Source: Archangium primigenium (lineage in GTDB: Bacteria > Myxococcota > Myxococcia > Myxococcales > Myxococcaceae). From it: a stretch of 64,000 bases of DNA. This document shows positions 27,046 to 34,410 of the stretch, piece after piece. The position numbers were made by a program, and so were the translations under genes. The notes under the pieces are model-generated. The model searched no databases. It was not told the DNA's origin and saw nothing but the letters and a program-made list of their open reading frames with translations. Every line of letters begins with the position of its first letter. Position 1 is the first letter of the stretch. The stretch is from NCBI RefSeq assembly GCF_016904885.1, contig NZ_JADWYI010000001.1, positions 6,386,001-6,450,000 of the forward strand, given 5' to 3'.

Positions 27046-27774
27046 GTGGATCAGCAATCCCTCCAGGCCTTGAAGGAAGAGTTCTGGCGCATGGCGGACA
27101 ACGCCCGGACCCAGACCGAGTACCTCGCGGACCGCAAGCTCCAGTCGCTCGCGCACGTGCCGCTCGACGTCCTCAAGAAGGTCTTCGTGCAGTACCGCTA
27201 CTTCACCCTCTTCTACATCAGCGACCTGGCGCTCCTGGTCTACCGCCTGCCGTTCGGCAACCTGCGCAGCCTGATGGCCGACTTCCTCAACGACGAGTTG
27301 GGCAACGGCCAGCACACGCAGGCCCACCAGCGCCTCTACGACGACTTCCTGGTGAGCCTCGGCATCCCCCGGGAGGAGCTCGAGAAGAACGCCCACCCGG
27401 GCAACCTCCAGCTCCTGGGGGAGATGAGCGACCTGGTGATGAAGGCCTCGCCCTGGTACGCCGTGGGCCTGCGCGGCATGGGCGGCGAGTGCCTGTGCCA
27501 GGTCTACCTCGCGGCCATGCACACCCACTTCATGAAGAACCCGGCCATCCAGGTGCTGGCGGACCGGATGGATCCGCGCTTCTGGGACATCCACACGGGC
27601 GAGGTGGACATCGAGCACCGCGAGCGGCTGCGCGCGGCGCTCATGGCGGCGGTGGACGAGGATCCCTCGGCGCTGGAGGGCCTGGTGGGCGGCTACCGCA
27701 AGAGCAAGGGCGTCTTCGACCGGTTCTGGGACAACATCTTCGAGGCCGCGGGCGTGACAGCCCACAAGGCATGA
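27046..27774 (+). CDS. Heme-oxygenase-like diiron oxidase (HDO)-family protein
   Basis: 242 residues, GTG start. An all-helical fold of the PqqC/CADD/UndA type. Candidate iron ligands lie where the HDO family has them: Glu84 and His90/His94 in LNDELGNGQHTQAH, Glu148 in GMGGECLCQVY, and His183, Glu186, Asp188 and His191 in FWDIHTGEVDIEH. Such proteins use O2 for N-oxygenation, decarboxylation or desaturation in specialised metabolism. The stop overlaps an ATG, and the VOC gene follows 14 bases later. No larger biosynthetic cluster surrounds it. Substrate unknown. Confidence 0.75.
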   Translation: MDQQSLQALKEEFWRMADNARTQTEYLADRKLQSLAHVPLDVLKKVFVQYRYFTLFYISDLALLVYRLPFGNLRSLMADFLNDELGNGQHTQAHQRLYDDFLVSLGIPREELEKNAHPGNLQLLGEMSDLVMKASPWYAVGLRGMGGECLCQVYLAAMHTHFMKNPAIQVLADRMDPRFWDIHTGEVDIEHRERLRAALMAAVDEDPSALEGLVGGYRKSKGVFDRFWDNIFEAAGVTAHKA

Positions 27775-27788
27775 AAGAGGAGCACACC

Positions 27789-28238
27789 ATGGCGACCATC
27801 AAGGACTTCCATCTGGCGTTCCCGGTGAAGGATCTCGCCTCGGCGCGGGCCTTCTACACGGGCGTCATCGGCTGCCCCGAGGGGCGCAGCACCGACCACT
27901 ACGTGGACTTCGACTTCTACGGGCACCAGATCGTCGCGCATCTGGCCCCCGAGCGGCCGACCAGCGCGTCCGACTTCGACGGCAGCGACGTCACCATCCC
28001 CCACTTCGGGCTGAACCTCGACTGGGAGGCCTTCCATGATCTGCTGGCGCGGTTGAAGAAGGGCGGCGTGCGCTTCGTCAAGGAGCCCCACGTGCGGCTC
28101 GAGGGCAAGGTGGGCGAACACGTCTCCATGTTCATCCACGACTTCTCGGGCAACGCGCTGGAGTTCAAGGCGTTCCGCAACCAGGATCAGATCTTCTCCA
28201 AGGAGCTGAGCGAGGCGCCCGCCTCGTCCCGCGCCTGA
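27789..28238 (+). CDS. VOC-family protein paired with the HDO gene
   Basis: 149 residues. ATG 27789 is chosen over 27771 because GAGGAG lies six bases upstream. A short glyoxalase/extradiol-type VOC domain: DFHLAFPVKDLASARAFYTG (first metal His), IPHFGLNLDWEAFHDL (second His region), and FIHDFSGNALEFKAFRNQD (terminal Glu). YVDFDFYGHQIVAHL is typical of this subfamily. Its tight coupling to the diiron protein suggests they act on the same small molecule or that it protects or processes the product (inference). Confidence 0.8.
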   Translation: MATIKDFHLAFPVKDLASARAFYTGVIGCPEGRSTDHYVDFDFYGHQIVAHLAPERPTSASDFDGSDVTIPHFGLNLDWEAFHDLLARLKKGGVRFVKEPHVRLEGKVGEHVSMFIHDFSGNALEFKAFRNQDQIFSKELSEAPASSRA

Positions 28239-28248
28239 AGCACCCCGA

Positions 28249-28271
28249 GGGGCCGGGGGCTCCCGGTCCCC
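28249..28271. terminator. Hairpin between convergent genes
   Basis: GGGGCCGGG and CCCGGTCCCC pair around GGCT with one bulge, just after the VOC stop and before the aminotransferase stop. There is no U-run on the plus strand, so strength is uncertain. Confidence 0.4.
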
Positions 28272-28281
28272 TCCCCTCCGC

Positions 28282-29640
28282 TCACGCCGAGACGTGCCGG
28301 TCCGCGAGCGACAGCACCTCGTCGAGGATGGCCAGGCCCTCGCGCGCCTCCTCGTCACTGATCGTCAGGGGCGGCACCACGTGCACGCGGTTGCCGGACG
28401 TGAACGGCCACAGCCCTCGCGCCTTGCAGGCGTTCACGAGCTCCGCCATGGGTGCGTTCGCCGCGCCCGAGGCGTTGTAGGGCACCAGCGGCTCGCGCGT
28501 CTTCCGGTCGCGCACCAGCTCGAGCGCCCAGAACACCCCGACGCCCCGCACCTCACCCACCGACGGATGGCGCTGCTGCAACTCCCGGAGCGCCGGACCC
28601 AGGACGTCGTCGCCCAGGTGCCGGGCGTGCTCCATGATGCGCTCCTCGCGGTAGAGCTGGAGGCACGCCACGGCCGTGGCGCACGCGAGCGGATGCCCCG
28701 AGTAGGTCAGGCCTCCGGGATAGGGGCGATGCGCGAAGGTCTCGGCGATCCGCTCGCTGAGAATCACCCCGCCGAGCGGGACATAGCCACAGTTGACGCC
28801 CTTGGCGAAGGTGATGAGGTCGGGGGTGATCTTCCACCGGTCCACCGCGAACCACTCGCCGCAGCGCCCGAAGCCGGTCATCACCTCGTCGGCCACGAGC
28901 ATGATGCCGTGCTGATCACACAGCGCGCGCACCCCCTCCAGATAGCCGTCCGGCGGGACGAGGATGCCGCTGCCGCCCACCACCGTCTCCAGCACGATGG
29001 CGGCGACGTTGTGCGGGCCCTCCATCGCGAGCACGTCGGCGAGGTGCGCCAGCGCACGGTCCCGCTCCTGCTCCAGCGTGGTGGCATGGAAGGCCGAGCG
29101 GTACAGGTAGGGGCCCCAGAACCGGACCACGCCCGGCATGCCGGGCTCACTGCCCCAACGGCGCGGATCGCCCGTCAGCGAGGCCGCGCCCGCCGTGGCG
29201 CCGTGGTAGCCGCGGTAGGCCGCGAGCACCTTGTGCCGCCCCGTGTGGTGGCGCGCCATGCGCACGGCGTTCTCGATCGCCTCGGCCCCGCCATTGGTGA
29301 AGAACACCTTGTTGAGGTCGCCCGGCGCCACCTCGGCGATGAGCCGGGCCGCTTCGCTCGTGGCCGCGTTGGCGTGGTAGGGCGCCACGGTGCACAGCGT
29401 GTCGGCCTGGGCCTTGAGCGCGGCGATGAGCTTGGGGTGCTGGTGGCCGACGTTGACGTTGACGAGCTGGCTGGAGAAGTCCAGCCACGTCCGGCCGCTC
29501 TCGTCCCAGAACCGCGACCCCCGCGCGCCGGCCACCACCACGGGGTCCAACGTGGCCTGCGCCGACCAGGAGTGGAACACGTGGGCCCGGTCATGGAGCC
29601 AGGCCGCGGTCTTCGGGGGGACGTCCTGTCGAGTGCTCAC
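28282..29640 (-). CDS. Class III PLP-dependent aminotransferase (omega-amino acid:pyruvate type)
   Basis: 452 residues from GTG 29640 (GGAAAGG nine bases upstream; homologous content begins at STRQDVPPKTAAWLHDRAHV). Class III landmarks: FFTNGGAEAIENAVRMAR, YRGYHGATAGAASLTGD, ADEVMTGFGRCGEWF (PLP-N1 Asp), and ITFAKGVNCGYVPLGG, whose Lys forms the Schiff base. It should move amino groups from beta-alanine, omega-amino acids or amines to pyruvate or a similar acceptor. It is convergent with the HDO/VOC pair and not in an obvious pathway. Confidence 0.88.
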   Translation of the reverse strand: MSTRQDVPPKTAAWLHDRAHVFHSWSAQATLDPVVVAGARGSRFWDESGRTWLDFSSQLVNVNVGHQHPKLIAALKAQADTLCTVAPYHANAATSEAARLIAEVAPGDLNKVFFTNGGAEAIENAVRMARHHTGRHKVLAAYRGYHGATAGAASLTGDPRRWGSEPGMPGVVRFWGPYLYRSAFHATTLEQERDRALAHLADVLAMEGPHNVAAIVLETVVGGSGILVPPDGYLEGVRALCDQHGIMLVADEVMTGFGRCGEWFAVDRWKITPDLITFAKGVNCGYVPLGGVILSERIAETFAHRPYPGGLTYSGHPLACATAVACLQLYREERIMEHARHLGDDVLGPALRELQQRHPSVGEVRGVGVFWALELVRDRKTREPLVPYNASGAANAPMAELVNACKARGLWPFTSGNRVHVVPPLTISDEEAREGLAILDEVLSLADRHVSA

Positions 29641-29725
29641 GGCGGCCGGCCTTTCCGTCCCAAGCGGGACACGGGGGCGCGGACTATTCCACGGCCGCCG
29701 AGCCCCCCTCAAGCCACGCTCGCGG

Positions 29726-31603
29726 CTACGTGCCCGTGGTCCCGCCCGTGTACGTGGGCGCCCCGTCCTTCCACGTCTCCACCACGGGGATGTCCCGCAT
29801 CTTCAGGTAGGGGTCACTCAGCGTGAGCGGATCCTGCGCCAGGATGACGAAGTCGGCGAACATGCCCGTGTCCAGCGCGCCCACCCACGCGTCCGCGTAG
29901 CACTGCCAGGCCGCGTCGCGGGTGACGGCCAGGAGCGCCTGCTCCGCGCTCAGGCACTCGTCGGCGTTCAGCGCGGGAGGCACGCCGTTGGGCCCGACGG
30001 GCGCGGCCTCCATGCGCCGGGTGATGGACTGCTCCATCATGCGCAGGGGCCCCATCGGGCTCACCTCGCAATCGCTGTGCAGGGAGATCCGCAGTCCGGC
30101 CGCGAGCGCGGAGCGGCTGAGGTCCAGGTTGTGCTGCGCCTTGTCCTTGAAGATGATCTCGCTGAAGGCGTAGCCCCAGTAGCCCACATGCCCGATGAGG
30201 AAGCTGGGCGAGATGCCGTACTGCCGCAGGGTCGCCAGTTGATCGGGGATGAGCAGGGAGCAGTGCTCGATGCGATGGCGAAGGCCCGGGTCCTTCTGCT
30301 TCGGGATGGCCGCGCTGTACACCTGCAGGGCGAACTTCACGGCCAGGTCCCCGTTGGCGTGGATCATCAGGGGCCAGCCCTGGGAGACCACGGCCGTCTG
30401 CACCATCTGGGTATAGAGGCTCGGCACCTGCGTGGGATCGGGGTCGTTGGGGTCCACGAGGTTGAAGATGCCCTGGGGGTTGATGGCCTGGCAGTCATAG
30501 GGCGTGGACTGGTAGCCGGTCAGTCCCTGATTGGAGCCGTCCGAGACGAGCTTGGCGTGGCCGTAGTAGATGTCGCTGTAGGCAGTGACCGTCTGGTACG
30601 CCCCCATGGCCTCGACGTCGGCCTGGGTGAAGCAGATCTGCGCCGCGCCGATGCGCGTCTTCTTCGGCGCGACCGCGAGGTAGAGTTGCAGGAGGTTCTT
30701 GTACTTCGTCGTCATGCCGGCGTCGTACAGGAAGGTGACTCCGCGGGAGCTGGCCTCCTGGAAGAAGGCCGCCAGGTGCTTGCCCATCCCGAGCAGCATG
30801 TCTGTCTTCTGCTGCTGGGGAAGGGCCTTGAGGGCGGGGGCCATGCCGACCTCTTCCTGCAGCTGGCCCTGGGTGGCGGTCTCGTAATCCCCGAACGTGG
30901 GGTACGTGGTCTTCTCCTGCGGGGAGAGCTGCGCATACGTCAGTTGCAGCGCGGCGGTGTTGACGTAGGCCGTGTGCATGGACGCGCTCAGGATGAACAG
31001 GGGCCTGTCACTCACCATGCTGTCGAGCATCGTGTTGGTGAAGGTCACCAGGTTGGGGCCCTCGAAGGGCATCAGGGAGGGATCCACGCTCTTGGCCAGG
31101 ACCCAGTTGCCATTGGGCGGGCCCGCCTGGGCGACGTAGGCCTGGAGCGTCTGGGTCATCCAGGCCGTGTCATACGTCGCCATCAGGTTCTGGCCGGAGA
31201 TCCGGTTCAAGGACAGCCATCCCCCCGTCATCGCGGTGGGGACGATGTGGACGTGCGGCTCGATGAGCCCCGGCAGCAGGGTCTGCCCAGCGCTCAGCTG
31301 GCGGGTGGTATAGGTGATGCCCTGGCTCGACAGAGCGGCCTGGACCGCCGCGAGGGTCCCGGCGGCGACCACCTTGCCCCCGTGAATGCCGAGCGCCTCC
31401 ACGGTCTCGGTCGAGCCGTTGATGAGGGGACGGATGATGCCCCCCGTGATGAGCAGCGAGGCCGGGGCCGCGGACGGGGTCGGCTGCAGGCTCTTGGACA
31501 GGGCGTTCAGCAGCTCCGGCTGGAACAACTCCTTCTCCAGGGCGACCATCACGGGGTTGTTGCAGGAGCAGTGGGTACAGCTGGACTCGTGGGAATGACG
31601 CAT
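29726..31603 (-). CDS. YtcJ-like amidohydrolase with Cys/His-rich N-terminus
   Basis: 625 residues. The first 17 residues (MRHSHESSCTHCSCNNP) are unusual and could bind metal. Then the amidohydrolase beta domain (LLITGGIIRPLINGSTETVE) leads into the barrel block TLLPGLIEPHVHIVPTAM (HxH). The C-terminal part has GLRISLHSDCEVSPMGPLR and DTGMFADFVILAQDPL, as in COG1574 hydrolases. No export signal is obvious. Substrate unknown. Its ATG lies 144 bases from the TGAC-RY-GTCA array at 31747, a candidate control site. Confidence 0.8.
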   Translation of the reverse strand: MRHSHESSCTHCSCNNPVMVALEKELFQPELLNALSKSLQPTPSAAPASLLITGGIIRPLINGSTETVEALGIHGGKVVAAGTLAAVQAALSSQGITYTTRQLSAGQTLLPGLIEPHVHIVPTAMTGGWLSLNRISGQNLMATYDTAWMTQTLQAYVAQAGPPNGNWVLAKSVDPSLMPFEGPNLVTFTNTMLDSMVSDRPLFILSASMHTAYVNTAALQLTYAQLSPQEKTTYPTFGDYETATQGQLQEEVGMAPALKALPQQQKTDMLLGMGKHLAAFFQEASSRGVTFLYDAGMTTKYKNLLQLYLAVAPKKTRIGAAQICFTQADVEAMGAYQTVTAYSDIYYGHAKLVSDGSNQGLTGYQSTPYDCQAINPQGIFNLVDPNDPDPTQVPSLYTQMVQTAVVSQGWPLMIHANGDLAVKFALQVYSAAIPKQKDPGLRHRIEHCSLLIPDQLATLRQYGISPSFLIGHVGYWGYAFSEIIFKDKAQHNLDLSRSALAAGLRISLHSDCEVSPMGPLRMMEQSITRRMEAAPVGPNGVPPALNADECLSAEQALLAVTRDAAWQCYADAWVGALDTGMFADFVILAQDPLTLSDPYLKMRDIPVVETWKDGAPTYTGGTTGT

Positions 31604-31746
31604 GGCGAGGACCCGGGGGGAAAGGGTTGGAACGCCAAGGTCCTGAGCAATGACGGTGCCAGCGCCTCGGATCCGGAGGCTTTCCGAGGGAACACGGTCG
31701 TCATGACGCGGGGTGTGCGAGTTCTGTGCCTCGAGTGAAGGCCCGC

Positions 31747-31798
31747 TGACGCGTCATGGACGTGTCAGTGACACGTCACGCGGGCGACTGACGTGTCC
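31747..31798. promoter_or_regulatory. Phased array of four TGAC-RY-GTCA-type decamers
   Basis: Decamers start at 31747 (TGACGCGTCA), 31758 (GGACGTGTCA), 31769 (TGACACGTCA) and 31789 (TGACGTGTCC): steps of 11, 11 and 20 bases, so all face about the same side of the helix. It lies upstream of the amidohydrolase gene (minus strand, ATG 31603). The same motif and step occur at 20431-20451. Binding protein unknown. Confidence 0.55.
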
Positions 31799-31818
31799 GG
31801 ATCCCCGCCAAGCTCTCC

Positions 31819-32232
31819 TCAACGAGACTCATCTCGGGACACGGGGCGCCACCGGCCCCAGTGCTTGCGCATGTAGGGCCGAACACGGCCCTCGGCATCC
31901 ACTTCGGAGAACATCGCGCCCTCCTGCCGGTACTCCGTCCCGCACCCACAGCGCCAGGTCACGGTGCTCTCGCCGAAACGCACCCACTGGTAATCAAACG
32001 CCTGGCAGCGTCCGTTCCGGCACGTCGGCCGGAGGGGGAAGAAGCGATAGAGCACGTCGACCGCGATGCCCAACAGCTCGCGGAGCAGGAACCAAGCCAC
32101 CAGAATGGCGGCGAAGGTCAGGGCGGCGAGTCCAAACCCGTGCTCCGCGCCAACCCAGACAGCGGCACCCAATGCGAGCGCCGGTCCTCCCAAGAGCCAG
32201 AAGGCAGCAAAGAGATTGAATTGGCCATTCAT
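31819..32232 (-). CDS. Two-helix membrane protein with C-terminal zinc-ribbon-like cysteines
   Basis: 137 residues. Two hydrophobic segments (LFAAFWLLGGPALALGAAVW and AALTFAAILVAWFLLRELLG) lead to a soluble tail with CRNGRC and, after a ~25-residue beta stretch, WRCGCG: four Cys in a zinc-ribbon-like spacing. I do not recognise the family. It is the last gene of a tight minus-strand run that starts with the FHA-GGDEF gene; 15 bases separate it from the 52-residue ORF upstream. Confidence 0.6.
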   Translation of the reverse strand: MNGQFNLFAAFWLLGGPALALGAAVWVGAEHGFGLAALTFAAILVAWFLLRELLGIAVDVLYRFFPLRPTCRNGRCQAFDYQWVRFGESTVTWRCGCGTEYRQEGAMFSEVDAEGRVRPYMRKHWGRWRPVSRDESR

Positions 32233-32247
32233 CGCGTGAACAAGGCC

Positions 32248-32406
32248 TCACGGCTTCGCGAAGACACACCGCGCGGTGTGTTCGTCCCAGGCCCCGCTCG
32301 CGTCGAGGCACCCGTCGATGCGCAACTCGCGAACCCCATACGGGATCGCCACGGCGAGCAGCAGCACCACGACCAAAGTCAGTGTGATGGCGATTCCGCG
32401 ACGCAT
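32248..32406 (-). CDS. 52-residue single-pass membrane microprotein
   Basis: Open frame from ATG 32406 to TGA (32248-32250). A basic start MRRG is followed by one membrane helix (IAITLTLVVVLLLAVAIPYG), then a soluble end RELRIDGCLDASGAWDEHTA followed by RCVFAKP, with two Cys 14 apart. The GCLDA-G-WD...RC pattern looks like short exported or membrane myxobacterial proteins. It sits 15 bases before the gene at 32232 and 10 after the one ending 32417, so it fits the operon exactly. Function unknown. Confidence 0.6.
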   Translation of the reverse strand: MRRGIAITLTLVVVLLLAVAIPYGVRELRIDGCLDASGAWDEHTARCVFAKP

Positions 32407-32416
32407 CCGCACGGGT

Positions 32417-32848
32417 TCACTCCGCCTTGTCCTCGTCCTCGTCCTCGCTCGTGGGATAGCCCAGGACCGTGACGGAGACGCCCGCCTGGGCGAAGAACTG
32501 GAGATCCTCCCGGCTGAGATTCAGGACCGGAACGAAGCTCTTCTGCGTGCCCACATACAGACCGATGCGCAGGACGCTCTGGACCTCCTGGCCTTCGAGC
32601 GCTGCGCGCACGGGCTCCAAGGCCAGCAGCACGCGCCGGGCCTCGGCCACCGCGCCTTCCGTGGTGTCCTCGTCGAAGATCGTCAGGGAGAAGCCCCCGT
32701 CGACCCGCTGGCGTTTGGTTCCCACGGGGTCGCCCCGGCTCCAGACGTCATCCTCGGCCTCCAGCTTGCGCTTGAGCTTGGGAAAGCGCTCCAGGAAGGC
32801 GTACGCCGCGAAGTCCTGACCCGACACCACCCACGTCACGATGCACAT
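32417..32848 (-). CDS. Small protein, possibly DUF4279-like
   Basis: 143 residues. It begins MCIVTWVVSGQDF and alternates beta strands with helices (AVAEARRVLLALEPVRAALE and SVLRIGLYVG, then LSREDLQFFAQAGVSVTVLG), ending in an acidic tail EDEDEDK. The opening SG-D-F motif, WSRGDPVGTKR, and the final beta strand resemble DUF4279 proteins, which are often immunity-like or of unknown role; this is a by-eye match. It lies 25 bases after the preceding minus-strand gene. Confidence 0.5.
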   Translation of the reverse strand: MCIVTWVVSGQDFAAYAFLERFPKLKRKLEAEDDVWSRGDPVGTKRQRVDGGFSLTIFDEDTTEGAVAEARRVLLALEPVRAALEGQEVQSVLRIGLYVGTQKSFVPVLNLSREDLQFFAQAGVSVTVLGYPTSEDEDEDKAE

Positions 32849-32873
32849 GCGAGGACGTCCCCCCGCGCACCGC

Positions 32874-33482
32874 TCACGGGCGCGGAATCAGCCACAACGA
32901 ATAGACGAAGAACGGCGCGTGCTCGGGGACGCGCCGGTCCGCCACGGCCTTGAAGGCGAAGGCCTCGTCGAGCCCGGAGAAGAGGTGGTGGACGTTGAGC
33001 GCCGGGCTCCAGGTGGCCCGCAGTCCGTCGCGCTCCCCGGCGACATATCCACAGTTCGTCAGACCGCTGATGAAGCCGGCATCCGCGACGTCGAAGCCGA
33101 GGAACGACCAGTCATCACTGGCCGTGGGCGGGTCCATCCGCTCCTGGAACGGGCCCAGCGGCGACGCGGTCGAAAACCCATCCGCGGAGATCCAGCCCAC
33201 CGCCACCGCCTCGTGGGCCTTGGACAGCGGCACGCCCCGCGCCTTGCGCATGCGCGACAGGTCGTCCCACAGGCCCGCGTTGGGGCCCCTCCGGCCCGGG
33301 AAGTCCGCGCCGAAGAGGCTCGGCCAGACGCGCGGGTCCACCGACAGGGGTTTGCGCACGCCCTCGCGCAGCAGATAGGTGGCGCGCCGCTCGGCGCTCC
33401 ACGCCGTGTCCGGCGGGATGAACAGCTCGCGCAGATCGAATCCCAGCAGGGCCTCCCGCATCGCGGGCGCCTGGTACGTCAC
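32874..33482 (-). CDS. Unrecognised protein translationally coupled to the FHA-GGDEF gene
   Basis: 202 residues. GTG 33482 overlaps the TGA of the upstream GGDEF gene (GTGA), which supports this start although no ribosome-binding site is visible. The protein is alpha/beta without membrane segments and has several Trp-containing loops ([45 protein letters not shown] and [12 protein letters not shown]). No family recognised. Coupling and the small orphan neighbours suggest it works with the GGDEF protein or as an immunity-type accessory (inference). Confidence 0.55.
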   Translation of the reverse strand: MTYQAPAMREALLGFDLRELFIPPDTAWSAERRATYLLREGVRKPLSVDPRVWPSLFGADFPGRRGPNAGLWDDLSRMRKARGVPLSKAHEAVAVGWISADGFSTASPLGPFQERMDPPTASDDWSFLGFDVADAGFISGLTNCGYVAGERDGLRATWSPALNVHHLFSGLDEAFAFKAVADRRVPEHAPFFVYSLWLIPRP

Positions 33483-34357
33483 GAACAGACCCGGTTGCGG
33501 CCCGCCGACTTCGCCTCGTACAGCTTGCCGTCCGCCGCGCGCTTGAGGTCCACCAGATCCCGGTGTGTGGACTCCAGGATCGCCACGCCCAGGGAGACGG
33601 TGACGGGAATCACGTTCTTGTCGAACTCGAAGCGCTGCTTCTCCACCAGCCGCCGCGCCTTGTCCGCCAGCAACACCGCCCCGGCCAGGTCGATCTCCGG
33701 CAGCAACAGGCCGAACTCCTCGCCGCCGTAGCGGGCGAACACGTCCTCGCGGCGGATGCGCGTGCGCAGCGTGGAGGCGAGCTGCTTGAGCACGTGGTCT
33801 CCCGCCAGGTGCCCGTAGCGGTCGTTCACCAGCTTGAAGTGGTCCACGTCGAACATCACCAGCGACAGGCTGCGCTCGTAGCGCCGCGAGCGTGACACCT
33901 CGCGCTCCAGCGCCTCCTCGAAGTAGCGCCGGTTGTAGATCTGCGTCAGCCCGTCCATCGTCGTCAGGCGGTAGATCTCATCGTGGTAGGCCGTCTCGAT
34001 GTTGCCGCCCGCGATGAACTTGAAGATCGTCCGGCCGATCTTCACCAGATCCCCGTTGCGCAGGGACTGCTCGCCCTGCACGGGCTCGTCGTTGACGAAC
34101 GTGCCGTTGGTGGAGCCCAGATCCTTGATGAACACGCCCCGGCTCGTGTTGGTGATGCAGGCGTGGTTGCGGCTGATGGACTCCTGGTCCACCTGGATCT
34201 CCGCCTTGGCCGCCCGGCCGATCAGCGTCTGCTCGGTGCGCAGATCGTATTTGCGCCCCAGCTCCAGGCCGTAGATGACCACCAGCGCCGCGTCCAAATC
34301 GACGGGCCGTTCGGAGATCTTCGAGATGACCGTGACGACGGTGTCATTCTGCGCCAT
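33479..34357 (-). CDS. FHA-GGDEF diguanylate cyclase
   Basis: 292 residues from ATG 34357. FHA domain at residues ~35-115 ([20 protein letters not shown], then [12 protein letters not shown]), then a GGDEF domain (~130-290) with [37 protein letters not shown] and [18 protein letters not shown] is an active-type signature, and RRED five residues before it is the RxxD inhibitory I-site. It should make c-di-GMP in response to a phospho-threonine partner bound by the FHA domain. It leads a run of short genes and follows the large lipoprotein gene by 53 bases. Confidence 0.92.
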   Translation of the reverse strand: MAQNDTVVTVISKISERPVDLDAALVVIYGLELGRKYDLRTEQTLIGRAAKAEIQVDQESISRNHACITNTSRGVFIKDLGSTNGTFVNDEPVQGEQSLRNGDLVKIGRTIFKFIAGGNIETAYHDEIYRLTTMDGLTQIYNRRYFEEALEREVSRSRRYERSLSLVMFDVDHFKLVNDRYGHLAGDHVLKQLASTLRTRIRREDVFARYGGEEFGLLLPEIDLAGAVLLADKARRLVEKQRFEFDKNVIPVTVSLGVAILESTHRDLVDLKRAADGKLYEAKSAGRNRVCS

Positions 34358-34410
34358 ACCGGACCAGACCTTATCATCTGGAAAACCCTGGAAGCCAGTT
34401 GGTGACCGCC

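Noticed and set aside
24701-27046. A 781-codon plus-strand frame
   Set aside because: It lies opposite the FAD monooxygenase and GH18-like genes; no domain.
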